DNA of 64,000 nucleotides from NCBI RefSeq assembly GCF_023573145.1, contig NZ_CP097636.1, forward strand, positions 1,798,001 to 1,862,000. Direction: 5' to 3'. Each line of letters starts with the position of its first letter. Position 1 is the first letter of the stretch. Made by a program: the position numbers and the translations under genes. This document shows, piece by piece, positions 1 to 10,276 of this stretch. Origin of the DNA: Aquincola tertiaricarbonis. Its GTDB lineage: Bacteria > Pseudomonadota > Gammaproteobacteria > Burkholderiales > Burkholderiaceae_C. A model generated the notes under the pieces. It was not told where the DNA came from and did no database searches. It worked only from the letters and a program-made list of their open reading frames with translations.

Positions 1-1
1 C

Positions 2-772
2 ATCGAAGTCAGCGACGACGGTGGCGGCCTGAACCGCGAACGCATCCTGGCCAAGGCCGTGGAGCGTGGCCTGGTGGAAGCCGGCCGCCAGCTCACCGAC
101 AGCGAGACCTACAACCTCATCTTCGAGCCGGGCTTCTCCACGGCCGAGCAGATCACCAACCTGTCCGGCCGCGGCGTGGGCATGGACGTGGTCAAGCGCA
201 ACATCACCGCGCTGCGCGGCAGCGTCGACATCAGCAGCCGGCCGGGCGAGGGCACCACGGTCACGGTGCGGCTGCCGCTCACGCTGGCCATCATCGAAGG
301 CTTCCAGCTGGCCGTGGGCAAATCGGTCTTCGTGGTGCCGCTGGACGTGGTGGAGGAGTGCATCGAGTACACCCCCGCGCCGGTGGCCGAAGGCGAGGTG
401 CGCAACGACTACACCGACCTGCGCGGCGAGGTGCTGCCGCTGATCCGCCTGCGCGAGATGTTCGAGCTGGACGGCGAGCCCGGCCGGCGCCAGAACATCT
501 GCGTGGTGCGCCACGGCGCCCAGAAAGTGGGCCTGGTGGTGGACACGCTGCTCGGCGAGTTCCAGACCGTCATCAAGCCGCTGTCCAAGATGTTCGCCCA
601 GGTCAAGGGCATCAGCGGCTCCAGCATCCGCGGCAGCGGCGATGTCGCCCTGATCCTCGATGTGCCGGCCCTCATCGGCCAGGCGCTGCACGTCAGTCAT
701 CGTGCGGTGGAGCGGGGCACGGCCCCCGCGGCCGCCCCAGCTTCCGTCACCGGGCCGGCGACTGCGCGTTGA
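2..772 (+). CDS. cheA: Chemotaxis histidine kinase CheA, C-terminal part (5' end outside window)
   Basis: The reading frame is open from base 2, so only about 256 C-terminal residues are seen. The piece begins inside the HATPase domain: a G1-type box (DDGGGL) at the start, then GRGVGMDVV, then [16 protein letters not shown] closing the ATPase fold. The last ~150 residues are the CheW-like P5 regulatory domain. CheA autophosphorylates on His in its N-terminal P1 domain (not visible) and passes phosphate to receivers such as CheB and, probably, the receiver-EAL protein encoded at 7674. It heads an operon with three MCP genes, cheW, cheR and cheB, in the cytoplasmic receptor array. The C-terminal tail after P5 is Ala/Pro rich. 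Confidence 0.93.
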   Translation: MEVSDDGGGLNRERILAKAVERGLVEAGRQLTDSETYNLIFEPGFSTAEQITNLSGRGVGMDVVKRNITALRGSVDISSRPGEGTTVTVRLPLTLAIIEGFQLAVGKSVFVVPLDVVEECIEYTPAPVAEGEVRNDYTDLRGEVLPLIRLREMFELDGEPGRRQNICVVRHGAQKVGLVVDTLLGEFQTVIKPLSKMFAQVKGISGSSIRGSGDVALILDVPALIGQALHVSHRAVERGTAPAAAPASVTGPATAR

Positions 773-812
773 GCGCATCCGCAGTCACTGTCCAGCAGTT
801 TCAAGGACCTCC

Positions 813-2480
813 ATGTTTTCCAACTTCAAGATCGGTACCCGGTTGATCACCGGCTTCCTCGTGGTGGCAGGCATCAGCGGCGTGATGGGCGGCGTGGCGC
901 TGCACAACGCCTCGCAGATGAACAGCCTGGCCGAAGGCATGTACAGCCGCGAGCTGATGGGCCTGTCGCACATCAAGGAAGCCAACATCCAGCTGGTGGC
1001 CATCGGCCGCGCACGCTCCAACTACCTGCTGGCCACCACGCAAGAAGAGCGTGACCGCCACGTGGCTGCCATTGGCAAGTACAGCGAGGCCGCCAAGGCC
1101 AGCCTGGACAAGGCGCGGCCGCTGTTTGTCACCGAGCGTGCGAAGGAGCTGTTCGCCACCGCCGGCAAGACCTGGGACGACTACCAGGCCGACATGAAGC
1201 ATGCGCTGGAGCTGGCTTCGCGCACCAAGCTGGCCGAGCGCAGCGACGAGCTGATCGCTTCGCTGGCCAAGGTGCGTGAACGCGCTGATGCGCTGGACGG
1301 CATGCTGGGCGAGCTGACCGACCAGAAGGAAAAGCGCGCCGAAGCCGCCAACGACGAGGTGGAGGCGCTCTACAACAGCAGCCGCAACGCGATGATCGCG
1401 CTGGTGACGGGCGGCCTGCTGCTGGGTGTGCTGCTGGGTGTGTTCATCAGCCGCAGCGTGACGCGGCCGCTGACCCGCGCCGTCAAGGCCGCCGATGCGC
1501 TGGCCGAGGGCGACCTGACGGTGACGCTGGAGCCGCAGGGCAAGGACGAGACCGCGATGTTGCTGCGCGCCATGCAGAACATGGTCGACAAGCTGTCGCG
1601 CGTGGTGCAGGAAGTGAACACCAGTGCCCAGGGCCTGGCCAGCGCTTCTGAAGAGGTGAGCGCCACCGCGCAATCGTTGAGCCAGGCGGCCAGCGAGCAG
1701 GCTGCGGGCGTGGAAGAAACCAGCGCGTCGATCGAGCAGATGACCTCGTCGATCGCGCAGAACACCGACAACGCCAAGGTGACGGACGGCATGGCCAGCA
1801 AGGCCGCCACCGAGGCGACCGAGGGTGGCGAAGCGGTCAAGCAGACGGTGAGTGCGATGAAGCAGATTGCGCACAAGATCACCATCATCGACGACATCGC
1901 CTACCAGACCAACCTGCTGGCGCTGAACGCCGCCATCGAAGCGGCGCGTGCCGGCGAGCACGGCAAGGGCTTTGCCGTGGTGGCGGCCGAAGTGCGCAAG
2001 CTGGCCGAGCGCAGCCAGGTAGCGGCACAGGAAATCGGCACCGTGGCCAGCAGCAGCGTGGAGCTGGCCGAGCGCGCCGGCCAGCTGCTGGACGCGATGG
2101 TGCCCAGCATCAAGAAGACCTCCGACCTGGTGCAGGAGATCACCGCCGCCAGCGAGGAGCAATCCTCGGGCGTCGGCCAGATCAACGCGGCCGTGAGCCA
2201 GCTCAGCCAGACGACGCAGCAGAACGCTTCCAGCTCGGAAGAGCTGGCCGCCACGGCCGAAGAGATGAGCGCGCAGGCCGAGGAGCTGCAACGTGCGATG
2301 GGCTTCTTCAAGCTGGACCGCGAGGCTGCGCAGGCCGAGGCTTCGGGCCCGGCGCGCAAGGCAGTGAGCCAGGCCCAGGCCAGCGCGCGCCGCAGCGCCA
2401 CCGCGCTGGTCAAGCGCCAGTCGGCCAAGCGGGTGACCGCGGCCGCTTCGGTCGACGAGTCCGAGTTCACCAACTTCTAA
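813..2480 (+). CDS. Methyl-accepting chemotaxis protein 1 (4HB sensor, HAMP, MA domain)
   Basis: 555 residues from the ATG at 813, preceded by an AAGGA Shine-Dalgarno; an in-frame extension upstream runs into cheA and is not needed. Order: TM1 about residues 9-31, a helical periplasmic sensor of ~160 residues of the four-helix-bundle type, TM2 about 192-211, HAMP 212-266, and a cytoplasmic signalling coiled coil ~270-510 with the hairpin tip [20 protein letters not shown]. The C-terminus ends EFTNF, which may be a CheR/CheB tether resembling NWETF. The ligand cannot be told from sequence. The signalling module is nearly identical to those of the next two genes. Confidence 0.93.
   Translation: MFSNFKIGTRLITGFLVVAGISGVMGGVALHNASQMNSLAEGMYSRELMGLSHIKEANIQLVAIGRARSNYLLATTQEERDRHVAAIGKYSEAAKASLDKARPLFVTERAKELFATAGKTWDDYQADMKHALELASRTKLAERSDELIASLAKVRERADALDGMLGELTDQKEKRAEAANDEVEALYNSSRNAMIALVTGGLLLGVLLGVFISRSVTRPLTRAVKAADALAEGDLTVTLEPQGKDETAMLLRAMQNMVDKLSRVVQEVNTSAQGLASASEEVSATAQSLSQAASEQAAGVEETSASIEQMTSSIAQNTDNAKVTDGMASKAATEATEGGEAVKQTVSAMKQIAHKITIIDDIAYQTNLLALNAAIEAARAGEHGKGFAVVAAEVRKLAERSQVAAQEIGTVASSSVELAERAGQLLDAMVPSIKKTSDLVQEITAASEEQSSGVGQINAAVSQLSQTTQQNASSSEELAATAEEMSAQAEELQRAMGFFKLDREAAQAEASGPARKAVSQAQASARRSATALVKRQSAKRVTAAASVDESEFTNF
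1635..2311 (+). repeat. MCP signalling-module repeat, copy 1
   Basis: About 677 bases coding the MA domain of receptor 1. They align without gaps to 3607-4283 and 5426-6102. Long stretches are identical at DNA level, including synonymous positions, for example around AACACCGACAACGCCAAGG. By contrast the sensor halves of receptors 1 and 2 show no obvious DNA similarity. Confidence 0.85.
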
Positions 2481-2505
2481 CAACGCTCTCTCCCGGAGAC
2501 CTCTG

Positions 2506-4455
2506 ATGTTCAGTTCCATGAAGATCGCCACGCGCATCGGCCTGGGTTTTGCCGCTGTGATCGCCTTGATGCTCGGCTTGGGCGGCTTCGCGATCTACCA
2601 GATGGCGCATATCAACGATGCCTCGTCCGAGATCGCCGACAACTGGATGCCGAGCATTCGCCTGGTCGAGGAGATGAACACCAACACCTCCGACCTGCGC
2701 ATTGCCGAACTGCAGTTCGCGCATGCCGAGTCGGACCAACCGCACATGGCGCAACGCCTGGAGCGCCAGCAGGAAGAGGTGCTGGCCACCTTCAAGAAGA
2801 ACCGCGACGGCTATGTGAAGCTGATTTCCTCACCGGAGGAAAAGGCGCTGTACGACGAGTTCAGCAAGAAGTTCGAAACCTACCTGAGCATGCGCGACCA
2901 GTCGCTGGCCCTGATCCGCGCGGGCAAGTCGAAGGACGCCCTGGTGCTGATCAACGGCGATGCGCAGAAGATCTACGACGAATACTCCGCGCTGCTGCTG
3001 CAGCTGGTGGAACTCAACGTCAAGGGCGGCAACACGGCCAGCATCACGGCCGACCGCGTCTACGACGACTCGCGCCAGATGATCTTCGCCACGCTGGGCC
3101 TGAGCCTGGTGCTGGCGGTGGTGTTCTCGGTCCTCATCATCCGCAACCTGATGCGGGTGCTGGGGGGCGAGCCGGCCGTCGTCGCGGCGGTGGCCAGCCA
3201 GGTGGCCGCCGGCGACCTGTCGGTGGAGGTGCATACCCGGCCGGGTGACAACGGCAGCGCCATGCTGGCGATGAAGACCATGGTCGACAAGCTCAAGCTG
3301 GTGATCGAAGGCCAGCGCACCGTGGTGGAAGCGGTCAACCGCGGCGACTTCTCGGTTCGTGTGCCGCTGGAGGGCCTGGCCGGCTTCCAGCGCACCATGG
3401 GCGAAGGTCTGAACGACCTGGCCAAGACGGTGGGCGAGAGCACCGGCGACGTGGTGCGCGTGATGGGCGCACTGTCCGAGGGCGATCTGACCATGCGCAT
3501 CGAGAAGTCCTATGAAGGCGCCTTCGGCGAGATGAGCACCTACGTCAACAACACCGTGGCCCGCCTGGCCAGCGTGGTGTCCGAAGTGAACGGCGCCGCC
3601 GAAGCCCTGGCCGGCGCCTCGGAGGAAGTCAGCGCCACCGCCCAGGCGCTGAGCCAGGCCTCCAGCGAGCAGGCCGCGGGCGTGGAAGAAACCAGCGCCT
3701 CGGTGGAGGAGATGACCTCGTCGATCGCGCAGAACACCGACAACGCCAAGGTGACGGACGGCATGGCCAGCAAGGCGGCCACCGAAGCGGCCGAAGGCGG
3801 AGAGGCCGTCAAGGCGACGGTCAGCGCGATGAAGCAGATCGCGCACAAGATCACCATCATTGACGACATTGCCTACCAGACCAACCTGCTGGCACTCAAC
3901 GCGGCCATCGAGGCGGCACGGGCCGGCGAGCACGGCAAGGGCTTTGCGGTGGTGGCGGCCGAGGTGCGCAAGCTGGCTGAACGCAGCCAGGTGGCGGCAC
4001 AGGAAATCGGCACCGTGGCCAGCAGCAGCGTGGAGCTGGCCGAGCGCGCCGGCCAGCTGCTGGACGCGATGGTGCCCAGCATCCGCAAGACCTCGGACCT
4101 GGTGCAGGAGATCACCGCCGCCAGCGAAGAGCAGTCCTCGGGCGTGAGCCAGATCAACGCGGCCGTCAGCCAGCTGAGCCAGACCACGCAGCAGAACGCC
4201 TCCAGCTCCGAGGAACTGGCCGCCACGGCCGAGGAAATGAGCGCCCAGGCCGAGCAGCTGCAGAACACCATGGCCTTCTTCCGGCTTTCGGGCACCTCGC
4301 GTCGCCGCGAGGCCGAGGCTGCCGCGCCGGCCCGCCACGCCATCGGCCAGGCCCAGGCCGCGGCTCGTCGAGCACCGGTGAAGAAGGCCGCCCCCGCACC
4401 GAAGGCGCCGCGGCCGGCCGACGTGGTGGACGAAGGCCAGTTCACCAACTTCTGA
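2506..4455 (+). CDS. Methyl-accepting chemotaxis protein 2 (multiple HAMP units)
   Basis: 649 residues; ATG follows CCGGAGA. TM1 about residues 8-30, a periplasmic helical sensor to ~188, TM2 about 190-212. Between TM2 and the signalling domain lie more residues than in the first receptor: GGEPA followed by a HAMP-like unit (AAGDLSVEV), a second (NRGDFSVRV) and a third (SEGDLTMRI), so this is a poly-HAMP receptor. The MA domain, ~365-595, has the same tip and flanking residues as its two neighbours. The tail is Ala/Lys/Pro-rich and ends QFTNF. It presumably joins the same CheA/CheW array. Confidence 0.92.
   Translation: MFSSMKIATRIGLGFAAVIALMLGLGGFAIYQMAHINDASSEIADNWMPSIRLVEEMNTNTSDLRIAELQFAHAESDQPHMAQRLERQQEEVLATFKKNRDGYVKLISSPEEKALYDEFSKKFETYLSMRDQSLALIRAGKSKDALVLINGDAQKIYDEYSALLLQLVELNVKGGNTASITADRVYDDSRQMIFATLGLSLVLAVVFSVLIIRNLMRVLGGEPAVVAAVASQVAAGDLSVEVHTRPGDNGSAMLAMKTMVDKLKLVIEGQRTVVEAVNRGDFSVRVPLEGLAGFQRTMGEGLNDLAKTVGESTGDVVRVMGALSEGDLTMRIEKSYEGAFGEMSTYVNNTVARLASVVSEVNGAAEALAGASEEVSATAQALSQASSEQAAGVEETSASVEEMTSSIAQNTDNAKVTDGMASKAATEAAEGGEAVKATVSAMKQIAHKITIIDDIAYQTNLLALNAAIEAARAGEHGKGFAVVAAEVRKLAERSQVAAQEIGTVASSSVELAERAGQLLDAMVPSIRKTSDLVQEITAASEEQSSGVSQINAAVSQLSQTTQQNASSSEELAATAEEMSAQAEQLQNTMAFFRLSGTSRRREAEAAAPARHAIGQAQAAARRAPVKKAAPAPKAPRPADVVDEGQFTNF
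3607..4283 (+). repeat. MCP signalling-module repeat, copy 2
   Basis: Second copy of the ~677-base module, in receptor 2. It aligns gap-free to copies 1 and 3; most differences are third-codon changes plus a few residues such as EEMTSS for EQMTSS and ATVSAM for QTVSAM. Confidence 0.85.
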
Positions 4456-4468
4456 TGGATGACCCGCC

Positions 4469-6262
4469 ATGCTGAACGACTTCAGGATCGGTACCCGCCT
4501 GGTGGCCGGTTTCGTTGCCACGGCTGCCATCGCCGCCCTGGTGGGCGTGGTGGGCATCCGCAACACCTCGCACCTGAACGACCTGGCCGAGAACCTCTAC
4601 AACACCGAGCTGATGGGCGTCTCCCACATCAAGGAGGCCAACATCGAGCTCGTCGAGGTGAGCCGGGCCAAGGCCCATCTGCTGCAGGCGGGCACCGCGC
4701 AGGAGCGTGAAGCCGCCGCCGCGGCGATGGCACGTGCGCTGAAACTGACGCGCGAGGCCATCGATCAGGCCCGACCGCTGTTCAGCACCGATCAGGCCAA
4801 GGCGCAGCTGGCCGAATTCGACCGCCACTGGGACGCCTACCAGCCCCTGGTGCAGCGCTGGACCAGCGTGGCCATGGCCGCACCTTCGCCGCAGCGCAGC
4901 GAGCAGTTGCAGCAGGCCAGCAGCAGCATGGTCGAGCGCGAGGGCAAGCTCGACGAACTGCTGGAGCAGCTGACCGCCGCCAAGGAGGCCTTCGCCCAGC
5001 AAACCCACGTGCAGGCGCAGGACATGTTCGAGACGGGCCGCCTGCTGATGCTGGCGGTGGTGGCGGGCGGCGTGCTGCTGGCCGTGGGCATGGGCGTGGT
5101 GCTCACGCGCAGCGTCACGCGGCCGCTGTCACGCGCTGTGGAGGCGGCAGGTCGCATCGCGCAAGGCGACTTGTCGGTGCAGCTGCAGGCCAGCGGCAAG
5201 GACGAAGCAGCCCAGCTGCTGCAGGCCATGCAGCGCATGGCCGATGCCACGGGCGCCAGCATCGGCGACGTGGGCCGCGTGATGCGCGCGCTGGCCGAGG
5301 GCGACCTGGATCAGCGCATCCAGAAGGACTATGAAGGCGTCTACGCCGAACTGAAGACCTACGTCAACGACAGCTGCGAGCGGCTGGGCCGCGTGGTGGC
5401 CGAGGTGAACGCCGCGGCCGAGTCCCTGGCCAGTGCCTCGGACGAGGTGAGCGCCACGGCGCAATCGCTGAGCCAGGCTTCGAGCGAGCAGGCCGCGGGC
5501 GTGGAAGAGACCAGCGCGTCGATCGAGCAGATGACCTCGTCGATCGCGCAGAACACCGACAACGCCAAGGTGACGGACGGCATGGCCAGCAAGGCGGCCA
5601 CCGAAGCGGCCGAAGGCGGCGAAGCGGTCAAGCAGACGGTGAGCGCGATGAAGCAGATCGCGCACAAGATCACCATCATCGACGACATCGCCTACCAGAC
5701 CAACCTGCTGGCGCTGAACGCCGCCATCGAAGCTGCGCGTGCCGGCGAGCACGGCAAGGGCTTCGCCGTCGTGGCGGCCGAGGTGCGCAAGCTGGCCGAA
5801 CGCAGCCAGGTGGCGGCGCAGGAAATCGGCACCGTGGCCAGCAGCAGTGTGGAGCTGGCCGAGCGCGCCGGCCAGCTGCTGGACGCGATGGTGCCCAGCA
5901 TCCGCAAGACCTCGGACCTGGTGCAGGAGATCGCCGCGGCCAGCCAGGAACAGTCGGCCGGGGTGGGACAGATCAACGCCGCGGTGATCCAGCTGACGCA
6001 AACCACGCAGCAGAACGCCTCCAGCTCTGAAGAGTTGGCCGCAACGGCCGAAGAACTGAGCAGCCAGGCCGACCAGCTGCAGCGCACGATGTCGTTCTTC
6101 AAGCCTTCGCAGGTCGAAGCGCACGAGCCGGAAGCGGCAGCGCCGGCTCGCCGCGCCCTGCAAGGCGCGCAGAGCCGCTCACGCCGCGCCGTGCCGCGAG
6201 GCCGCGCCGCCGCGTCGGCACGCACGGCCGCCGTCGACGAACACCATTTCACTTCCTTTTGA
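4469..6262 (+). CDS. Methyl-accepting chemotaxis protein 3 (two HAMP units)
   Basis: 597 residues, starting 13 bases after the second receptor gene. Its N-terminus ([11 protein letters not shown], then a [13 protein letters not shown] segment in the sensor) is clearly related to the first receptor, which has [15 protein letters not shown]1 about 9-30, TM2 about 191-212, then two HAMP-type units ([10 protein letters not shown] and [10 protein letters not shown]) separated by a short helix. The MA domain is nearly identical to the other two. The C-terminal linker is Arg/Ala rich and ends HFTSF. Receptors 1 and 3 look like duplicates of each other; receptor 2 shares mainly the signalling half. 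Confidence 0.92.
   Translation: MLNDFRIGTRLVAGFVATAAIAALVGVVGIRNTSHLNDLAENLYNTELMGVSHIKEANIELVEVSRAKAHLLQAGTAQEREAAAAAMARALKLTREAIDQARPLFSTDQAKAQLAEFDRHWDAYQPLVQRWTSVAMAAPSPQRSEQLQQASSSMVEREGKLDELLEQLTAAKEAFAQQTHVQAQDMFETGRLLMLAVVAGGVLLAVGMGVVLTRSVTRPLSRAVEAAGRIAQGDLSVQLQASGKDEAAQLLQAMQRMADATGASIGDVGRVMRALAEGDLDQRIQKDYEGVYAELKTYVNDSCERLGRVVAEVNAAAESLASASDEVSATAQSLSQASSEQAAGVEETSASIEQMTSSIAQNTDNAKVTDGMASKAATEAAEGGEAVKQTVSAMKQIAHKITIIDDIAYQTNLLALNAAIEAARAGEHGKGFAVVAAEVRKLAERSQVAAQEIGTVASSSVELAERAGQLLDAMVPSIRKTSDLVQEIAAASQEQSAGVGQINAAVIQLTQTTQQNASSSEELAATAEELSSQADQLQRTMSFFKPSQVEAHEPEAAAPARRALQGAQSRSRRAVPRGRAAASARTAAVDEHHFTSF
5426..6102 (+). repeat. MCP signalling-module repeat, copy 3
   Basis: Third copy, in receptor 3. 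It aligns gap-free to the other two. It diverges a little more near the end, with [11 protein letters not shown] and IQLTQTT in place of [11 protein letters not shown] and SQLSQTT. Confidence 0.85.
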
Positions 6263-6276
6263 ACAGGAGACCGCCG

Positions 6277-6819
6277 ATGAACATCACTTCAGCCAGTACG
6301 GCGGCTGCCACCGGCCCGGTGCCCGGGCTGCTGGCCGCGGAACCCCAGCAGTACCTGACCTTCATGCTCGGGGGCGAGACCTTTGCGCTCGGCATCCTCG
6401 CGATCAAGGAAATCATCGAGTACCGCGGCCTGACCGAGGTGCCGATGATGCCGCCCTCGATCCGTGGCGTGATCAACCTGCGTGGCGCGGTGGTGCCGGT
6501 GATGGATTTGCAGGCGCGCTTCGGCCGGCCCAGCAGCGACATCACCAAGCGCACCTGCATCGTCATCATCGAGGTCGAGAGCGACGGCGAGCGCCATGTG
6601 CTCGGCGCGGTGGTGGACGCGGTCAACGAAGTGCTGGAGATCCCGGCCGCCGACATCGAGCCGCCGCCGTCCTTCGGCACCCGCATCCGCAGCGATTTCA
6701 TCCACGGCATGGGCAAGGTGCGCGGCAAGTTCGTCATCCTGCTGGCGGCCGAGCAGGTGCTGTCGGTCGACGAGATCGCCGCCGCCGGGCAAGCCGCCGA
6801 GCTGAGCCTGGCCCACTGA
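6277..6819 (+). CDS. cheW: Chemotaxis coupling protein CheW
   Basis: 180 residues from the ATG at 6277, which has CAGGAGA just upstream; an in-frame ATG 18 bases earlier overlaps the previous gene's stop and lacks a good site. The single CheW domain spans ~20-165: YLTFMLGGETFALGI at the start, VINLRGAVVPVMDL in the middle, and GVVDAVNEVLEI-type strands after. CheW couples the MCP tips to CheA. It lies between the receptors and cheR in the operon. The first ~18 residues are a low-complexity lead. Confidence 0.95.
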   Translation: MNITSASTAAATGPVPGLLAAEPQQYLTFMLGGETFALGILAIKEIIEYRGLTEVPMMPPSIRGVINLRGAVVPVMDLQARFGRPSSDITKRTCIVIIEVESDGERHVLGAVVDAVNEVLEIPAADIEPPPSFGTRIRSDFIHGMGKVRGKFVILLAAEQVLSVDEIAAAGQAAELSLAH

Positions 6820-6835
6820 CGACGACCCCGGTCCC

Positions 6836-7642
6836 ATGCAGCATCCGGCGATCAGCGAGCGCGAGTACCAGCGCTTCCAGGCCTTCATCCATGAGGCCGC
6901 CGGCATCACCCTCTCGTCGGGCAAGAAGGCCCTGGTGTGCGGGCGGCTGGCCAAGCGCCTGGCTCACCATGGCTTTGAGAAGTACGGCGACTACCTGTCG
7001 TTGCTGGACAGCGGCCGCGACCCGGCCGAGGTGCAGATCGCGGTCGACCTGCTGACGACGAACGAGACCTACTTCTTCCGCGAGCCCAAGCACTTCGAGC
7101 TGCTGCGCCGGCTGGCGCTGGAAGCGCCGCGCAGCCAGGCCTTCCGCATCTGGAGCGCGGCCTGTTCCAGCGGCGAGGAGCCCTACAGCATGGCCATGGT
7201 GCTGGCCGACGTGCGGGCCGACAAGCCCTGGGAGGTGGTGGGCTCCGACATCAGCTCCCGCGTGCTGGAGCGGGCCCGGCAGGGCCACTACCCGATGGAG
7301 CGGGCGCGGCAGGTGCCGCCGGCCTACCTGAAGCGCTTCTGCCTCAAGGGCACGGGCGACCAGGAGGGCACGCTGCTCGTGCAGCGTGCGCTGCGTGAGC
7401 GCATCAAGCTGCTGCAGGTGAACCTGAACCAGCCGCTGCCGGTGGACCTGTCGAACTTCGACGTGGTCTTTCTGCGCAACGTGATGATCTATTTCAATGC
7501 CGACACCAAGCGCCAGGTCGTGGAGCGCGTGGTCGCCACGCTGCGGCGCGGCGGCTTCTTCATCGTCGGTCATTCCGAGAGCCTGAACGGCATGATGACG
7601 GGCGTGGAGCAGGTGTCGCCCTCGGTGTATCGCAAGCTGTAA
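6836..7642 (+). CDS. cheR: Chemotaxis protein methyltransferase CheR
   Basis: 268 residues, 16 bases after cheW. It has an N-terminal helical CheR domain (~1-70) with TTNETYFFREPKHF, then a SAM-binding fold with FRIWSAACSSGEEPYSMAM and a later VVFLRNVMIYF motif. It methylates glutamates on the MCP adaptation helices using S-adenosylmethionine. Length matches the compact enterobacterial type with no TPR or tether extension. Expected partners are the three receptors upstream and CheB encoded at 8942. Confidence 0.96.
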   Translation: MQHPAISEREYQRFQAFIHEAAGITLSSGKKALVCGRLAKRLAHHGFEKYGDYLSLLDSGRDPAEVQIAVDLLTTNETYFFREPKHFELLRRLALEAPRSQAFRIWSAACSSGEEPYSMAMVLADVRADKPWEVVGSDISSRVLERARQGHYPMERARQVPPAYLKRFCLKGTGDQEGTLLVQRALRERIKLLQVNLNQPLPVDLSNFDVVFLRNVMIYFNADTKRQVVERVVATLRRGGFFIVGHSESLNGMMTGVEQVSPSVYRKL

Positions 7643-7673
7643 GGCGGCCCACCGGCCGCCGGTAGGAGACGGA

Positions 7674-8945
7674 ATGGATACGGGCAATCCGCCTGAAGCA
7701 GTGGCGGATCGGCACGAAGCCGTGCTGGTGGTGGACGACAGCGTGGTGCAGCGCGAGCATGCCGGCGCGCTGTTCCGGTCGCTGGGCGTGGCGCAGATCC
7801 ACGAGGCACAGCATGGCCTGCAGGCGCTGCAGCTGCTGGCCGAACTGCCGGTGCCGCCTTGTTTGATGGTCATCGACCTGGAAATGCCGGAGATGGATGG
7901 CATCGAGCTGATCCAGCAGCTCAGCCGTCGCGGCATCCGCATTCCTTTCCTGGTGGCATCCTCGCGCGAAGGCGCGCTGGTGCGCGCGGTGGAAAGCATG
8001 GCCACCACGCTGGGCATGCCGCTCCTGGGCGGCGTGGCCAAGCCCCTGACCGCCGAGCTGCTGGCCAGCGCGCTGCAGCGCTGCCATGCGGTGGAAACGG
8101 GCGAGCCGCTGCTGCCGGCCACCGGCCTGCCGATGCCGATCGCGCCCGAGCGGCTGGAAGCCGCGCTGGCCCAGGGCCTGGTGCTGCCCTATTACCAACC
8201 CAAGGTGGACATCCGCACCGGCCTCGTGCGCGGCGTGGAGGTGCTGGCCCGCTGGACCGACCCGGTGCTGGGCGTGGTGCCGCCCGACCGCTTCATCGCC
8301 ACCGCCGAGAAGCACGGCCTCATCCTGCGGCTCACCCAGTCCATCGCCGACCAGGCCATGGGGCAGCTGGCGAGCTGGATGAGCCACGGCCTGGCCATGT
8401 CCATGGCCCTCAACCTGTCGCCGCTGGTGCTGCAGACGCCCGGGCTGGTGGAAGGCATCAGCGCCTTGCTGGCCCGCCATGGGCTGGCGCCGGGGCAGCT
8501 GGTGCTGGAGATCACCGAAGGCTCGGTGGTGAGCTACGACGCCCAGACCATGGGCGTGCTGGGCCGGCTGCGCATGCGCGGCATGGGCTTGTCGATCGAC
8601 GACTACGGCACCGGCTTCTCGTCGATGCAGCAGCTGGCGCGCATCCCGTTCACCGAGCTGAAGATCGACCGCAGCTTCGTGCACAAGGCCCACCAGCAGG
8701 CTCACCTGCGGGTCATCCTGCAATCGGCGCTGGAGATGGCGGGCCGGCTGGGCCTGGTCTCGGTGGCCGAAGGCGTCGAAACACTGGCCGACTGGCGGCT
8801 GCTGCAGCAATTCGGCTGCACCCTGGGGCAGGGCTACCTGATCGCCCGGCCGATGGCCGGCGAGGCGCTGCCCCGCTGGCTCAAGAGCCACGAGGCCCGG
8901 CTGCCTTCGCTGCGCATGCCGACCGCTGAATCGGAGACATCATGA
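7674..8945 (+). CDS. Receiver-EAL response regulator, c-di-GMP phosphodiesterase
   Basis: 423 residues; ATG follows GTAGGAGACGGA. Residues ~15-140 form a receiver (LVVDDS, acceptor Asp in [11 protein letters not shown], Lys in the VAKPL loop). Residues ~160-410 form an EAL domain with the motif as [37 protein letters not shown] and VAEGVET. All metal-binding and catalytic positions I can identify are kept, so it should hydrolyse c-di-GMP to pGpG. It lies between cheR and cheB and overlaps cheB by four bases, suggesting CheA phosphorylates it. That link is inferred from gene order. Confidence 0.9.
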   Translation: MDTGNPPEAVADRHEAVLVVDDSVVQREHAGALFRSLGVAQIHEAQHGLQALQLLAELPVPPCLMVIDLEMPEMDGIELIQQLSRRGIRIPFLVASSREGALVRAVESMATTLGMPLLGGVAKPLTAELLASALQRCHAVETGEPLLPATGLPMPIAPERLEAALAQGLVLPYYQPKVDIRTGLVRGVEVLARWTDPVLGVVPPDRFIATAEKHGLILRLTQSIADQAMGQLASWMSHGLAMSMALNLSPLVLQTPGLVEGISALLARHGLAPGQLVLEITEGSVVSYDAQTMGVLGRLRMRGMGLSIDDYGTGFSSMQQLARIPFTELKIDRSFVHKAHQQAHLRVILQSALEMAGRLGLVSVAEGVETLADWRLLQQFGCTLGQGYLIARPMAGEALPRWLKSHEARLPSLRMPTAESETS

Positions 8946-10027
8946 AGACGATCAAGGTGCTGGTGGTGGACGATTCCGCCGTGGTGCGCCAGGTGCTCAC
9001 CGGTCTGCTGGCCGAGGCGCCGGGCATCGAGGTGATCGCCGCCTGCGCCGACCCGGTGCTGGCCCAGGAGCGCATGCGCCAGCAATGGCCCGACGTGATC
9101 GTGCTGGACGTGGAGATGCCGCGCATGGACGGCATCACCTTCCTGCGCAAGATCATGGACGAGCGGCCGACGCCGGTCGTCATCTGCAGCACGCTGACCG
9201 AAAAGGGCGCCAAGACCACGCTGGAGGCGCTGGCCGCCGGCGCGGTGTCCATCGTCACCAAGCCCAAGCTGGGGCTCAAGCAGTTCCTGGCCGATGCGGC
9301 GCAGGAGCTGGTGTCCACGGTGCGTGCCGCCGCGCAGGCTAATGTGCGCCGCACCGTCTCGCGGCCGGGCGCACCGGCGCTGGTGCCCACCGCCAAGCAC
9401 ACCGCCGACGTGATCCTGCCGCCGCAGGCCCAGGGCGCACGCGCGATGGCGCAGACCACCGAGCGGGTGGTGCTGATCGGCACCAGCACCGGCGGCACCC
9501 AGGCGCTGGAAGCGGTGCTGACCGAGCTGCCGCGGGTGTCGCCCGGCATCGTCATCGTGCAGCACATGCCCGAGAAGTTCACCGCGGCCTTCGCGGCGCG
9601 GCTCAACTCGCTGTGCCACATCACGGTGAAGGAAGCGGCCACCGGCGACCGCGTGGTGCCGGGCCTGGCGCTGATTGCGCCCGGCGGCAAGCACACGCTG
9701 ATGCGCCGCAGCGGCGCCCAGTACCACGTGGAGGTGGTGGACGGCCCGCTGGTCAACCGCCACCGGCCTTCGGTGGACGTGCTGTTCCGCTCGGCCGCCA
9801 AGTGCGCCGGCAGCAATGCGCTGGGCATCATCATGACCGGCATGGGCGACGACGGCGCTGCCGGCCTGATGGAGATGCGCACGGCCGGCGCTGCCACGCT
9901 GGCGCAGGACGAGGCCACCTGCGTGGTGTTCGGCATGCCCAAGGAAGCCATCAAGCGCGGTGCGGTGCAGCGCACGCTGCCGCTGGGCGCGATGGCGCGC
10001 GAAATCAGCGCGCTGCAGCGTATCTGA
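8942..10027 (+). CDS. cheB: Chemotaxis methylesterase/deamidase CheB
   Basis: 361 residues, start overlapping the preceding stop (ATGA). The receiver covers ~1-120 ([20 protein letters not shown], Lys in VTKPK). The methylesterase domain covers ~170-355 with the Ser nucleophile in GTSTGGTQ, the catalytic His in VQHMPEKF and the Asp in MTGMGDDGA. It removes methyl groups from MCP glutamates when phosphorylated by CheA. It is the last gene of the chemosensory run; the next 250 bases are AT-rich and non-coding. Confidence 0.96.
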   Translation: MKTIKVLVVDDSAVVRQVLTGLLAEAPGIEVIAACADPVLAQERMRQQWPDVIVLDVEMPRMDGITFLRKIMDERPTPVVICSTLTEKGAKTTLEALAAGAVSIVTKPKLGLKQFLADAAQELVSTVRAAAQANVRRTVSRPGAPALVPTAKHTADVILPPQAQGARAMAQTTERVVLIGTSTGGTQALEAVLTELPRVSPGIVIVQHMPEKFTAAFAARLNSLCHITVKEAATGDRVVPGLALIAPGGKHTLMRRSGAQYHVEVVDGPLVNRHRPSVDVLFRSAAKCAGSNALGIIMTGMGDDGAAGLMEMRTAGAATLAQDEATCVVFGMPKEAIKRGAVQRTLPLGAMAREISALQRI

Positions 10028-10040
10028 GTGCGGCCTGAAA

Positions 10041-10080
10041 AATCAGATATGCAGTTTCTTATGAATCTGCATATTTGATT
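10041..10080. repeat. AT-rich inverted repeat after cheB
   Basis: A 14-base arm AATCAGATATGCAG at 10041-10054 is mirrored by CTGCATATTTGATT at 10067-10080 with 13 of 14 pairs and a 12-base spacer. On the minus strand the arm is followed by TTTTT. It could be a weak terminator, or an operator for the glutathione transferase gene. The rest of 10028-10276 is AT-rich for this genome and holds no gene I can see. Confidence 0.5.
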
Positions 10081-10276
10081 GAAAAGAGTTTTGGCGCCAT
10101 TTTGATCGACGCGCACTGCAAGTTTGGGGTTGCGCACCCGATTCAGTTGCCACTGGCGTGGATGGCGACCAGAATATTTGTATCAAGCACGTTAACTGGC
10201 GGCCGATGGGTATAGGGCCCGCCGCGGCTGCAGTGCTTGCATACCGGCGCGGCGCCAATTCCAAGGAGTCGCCAAC

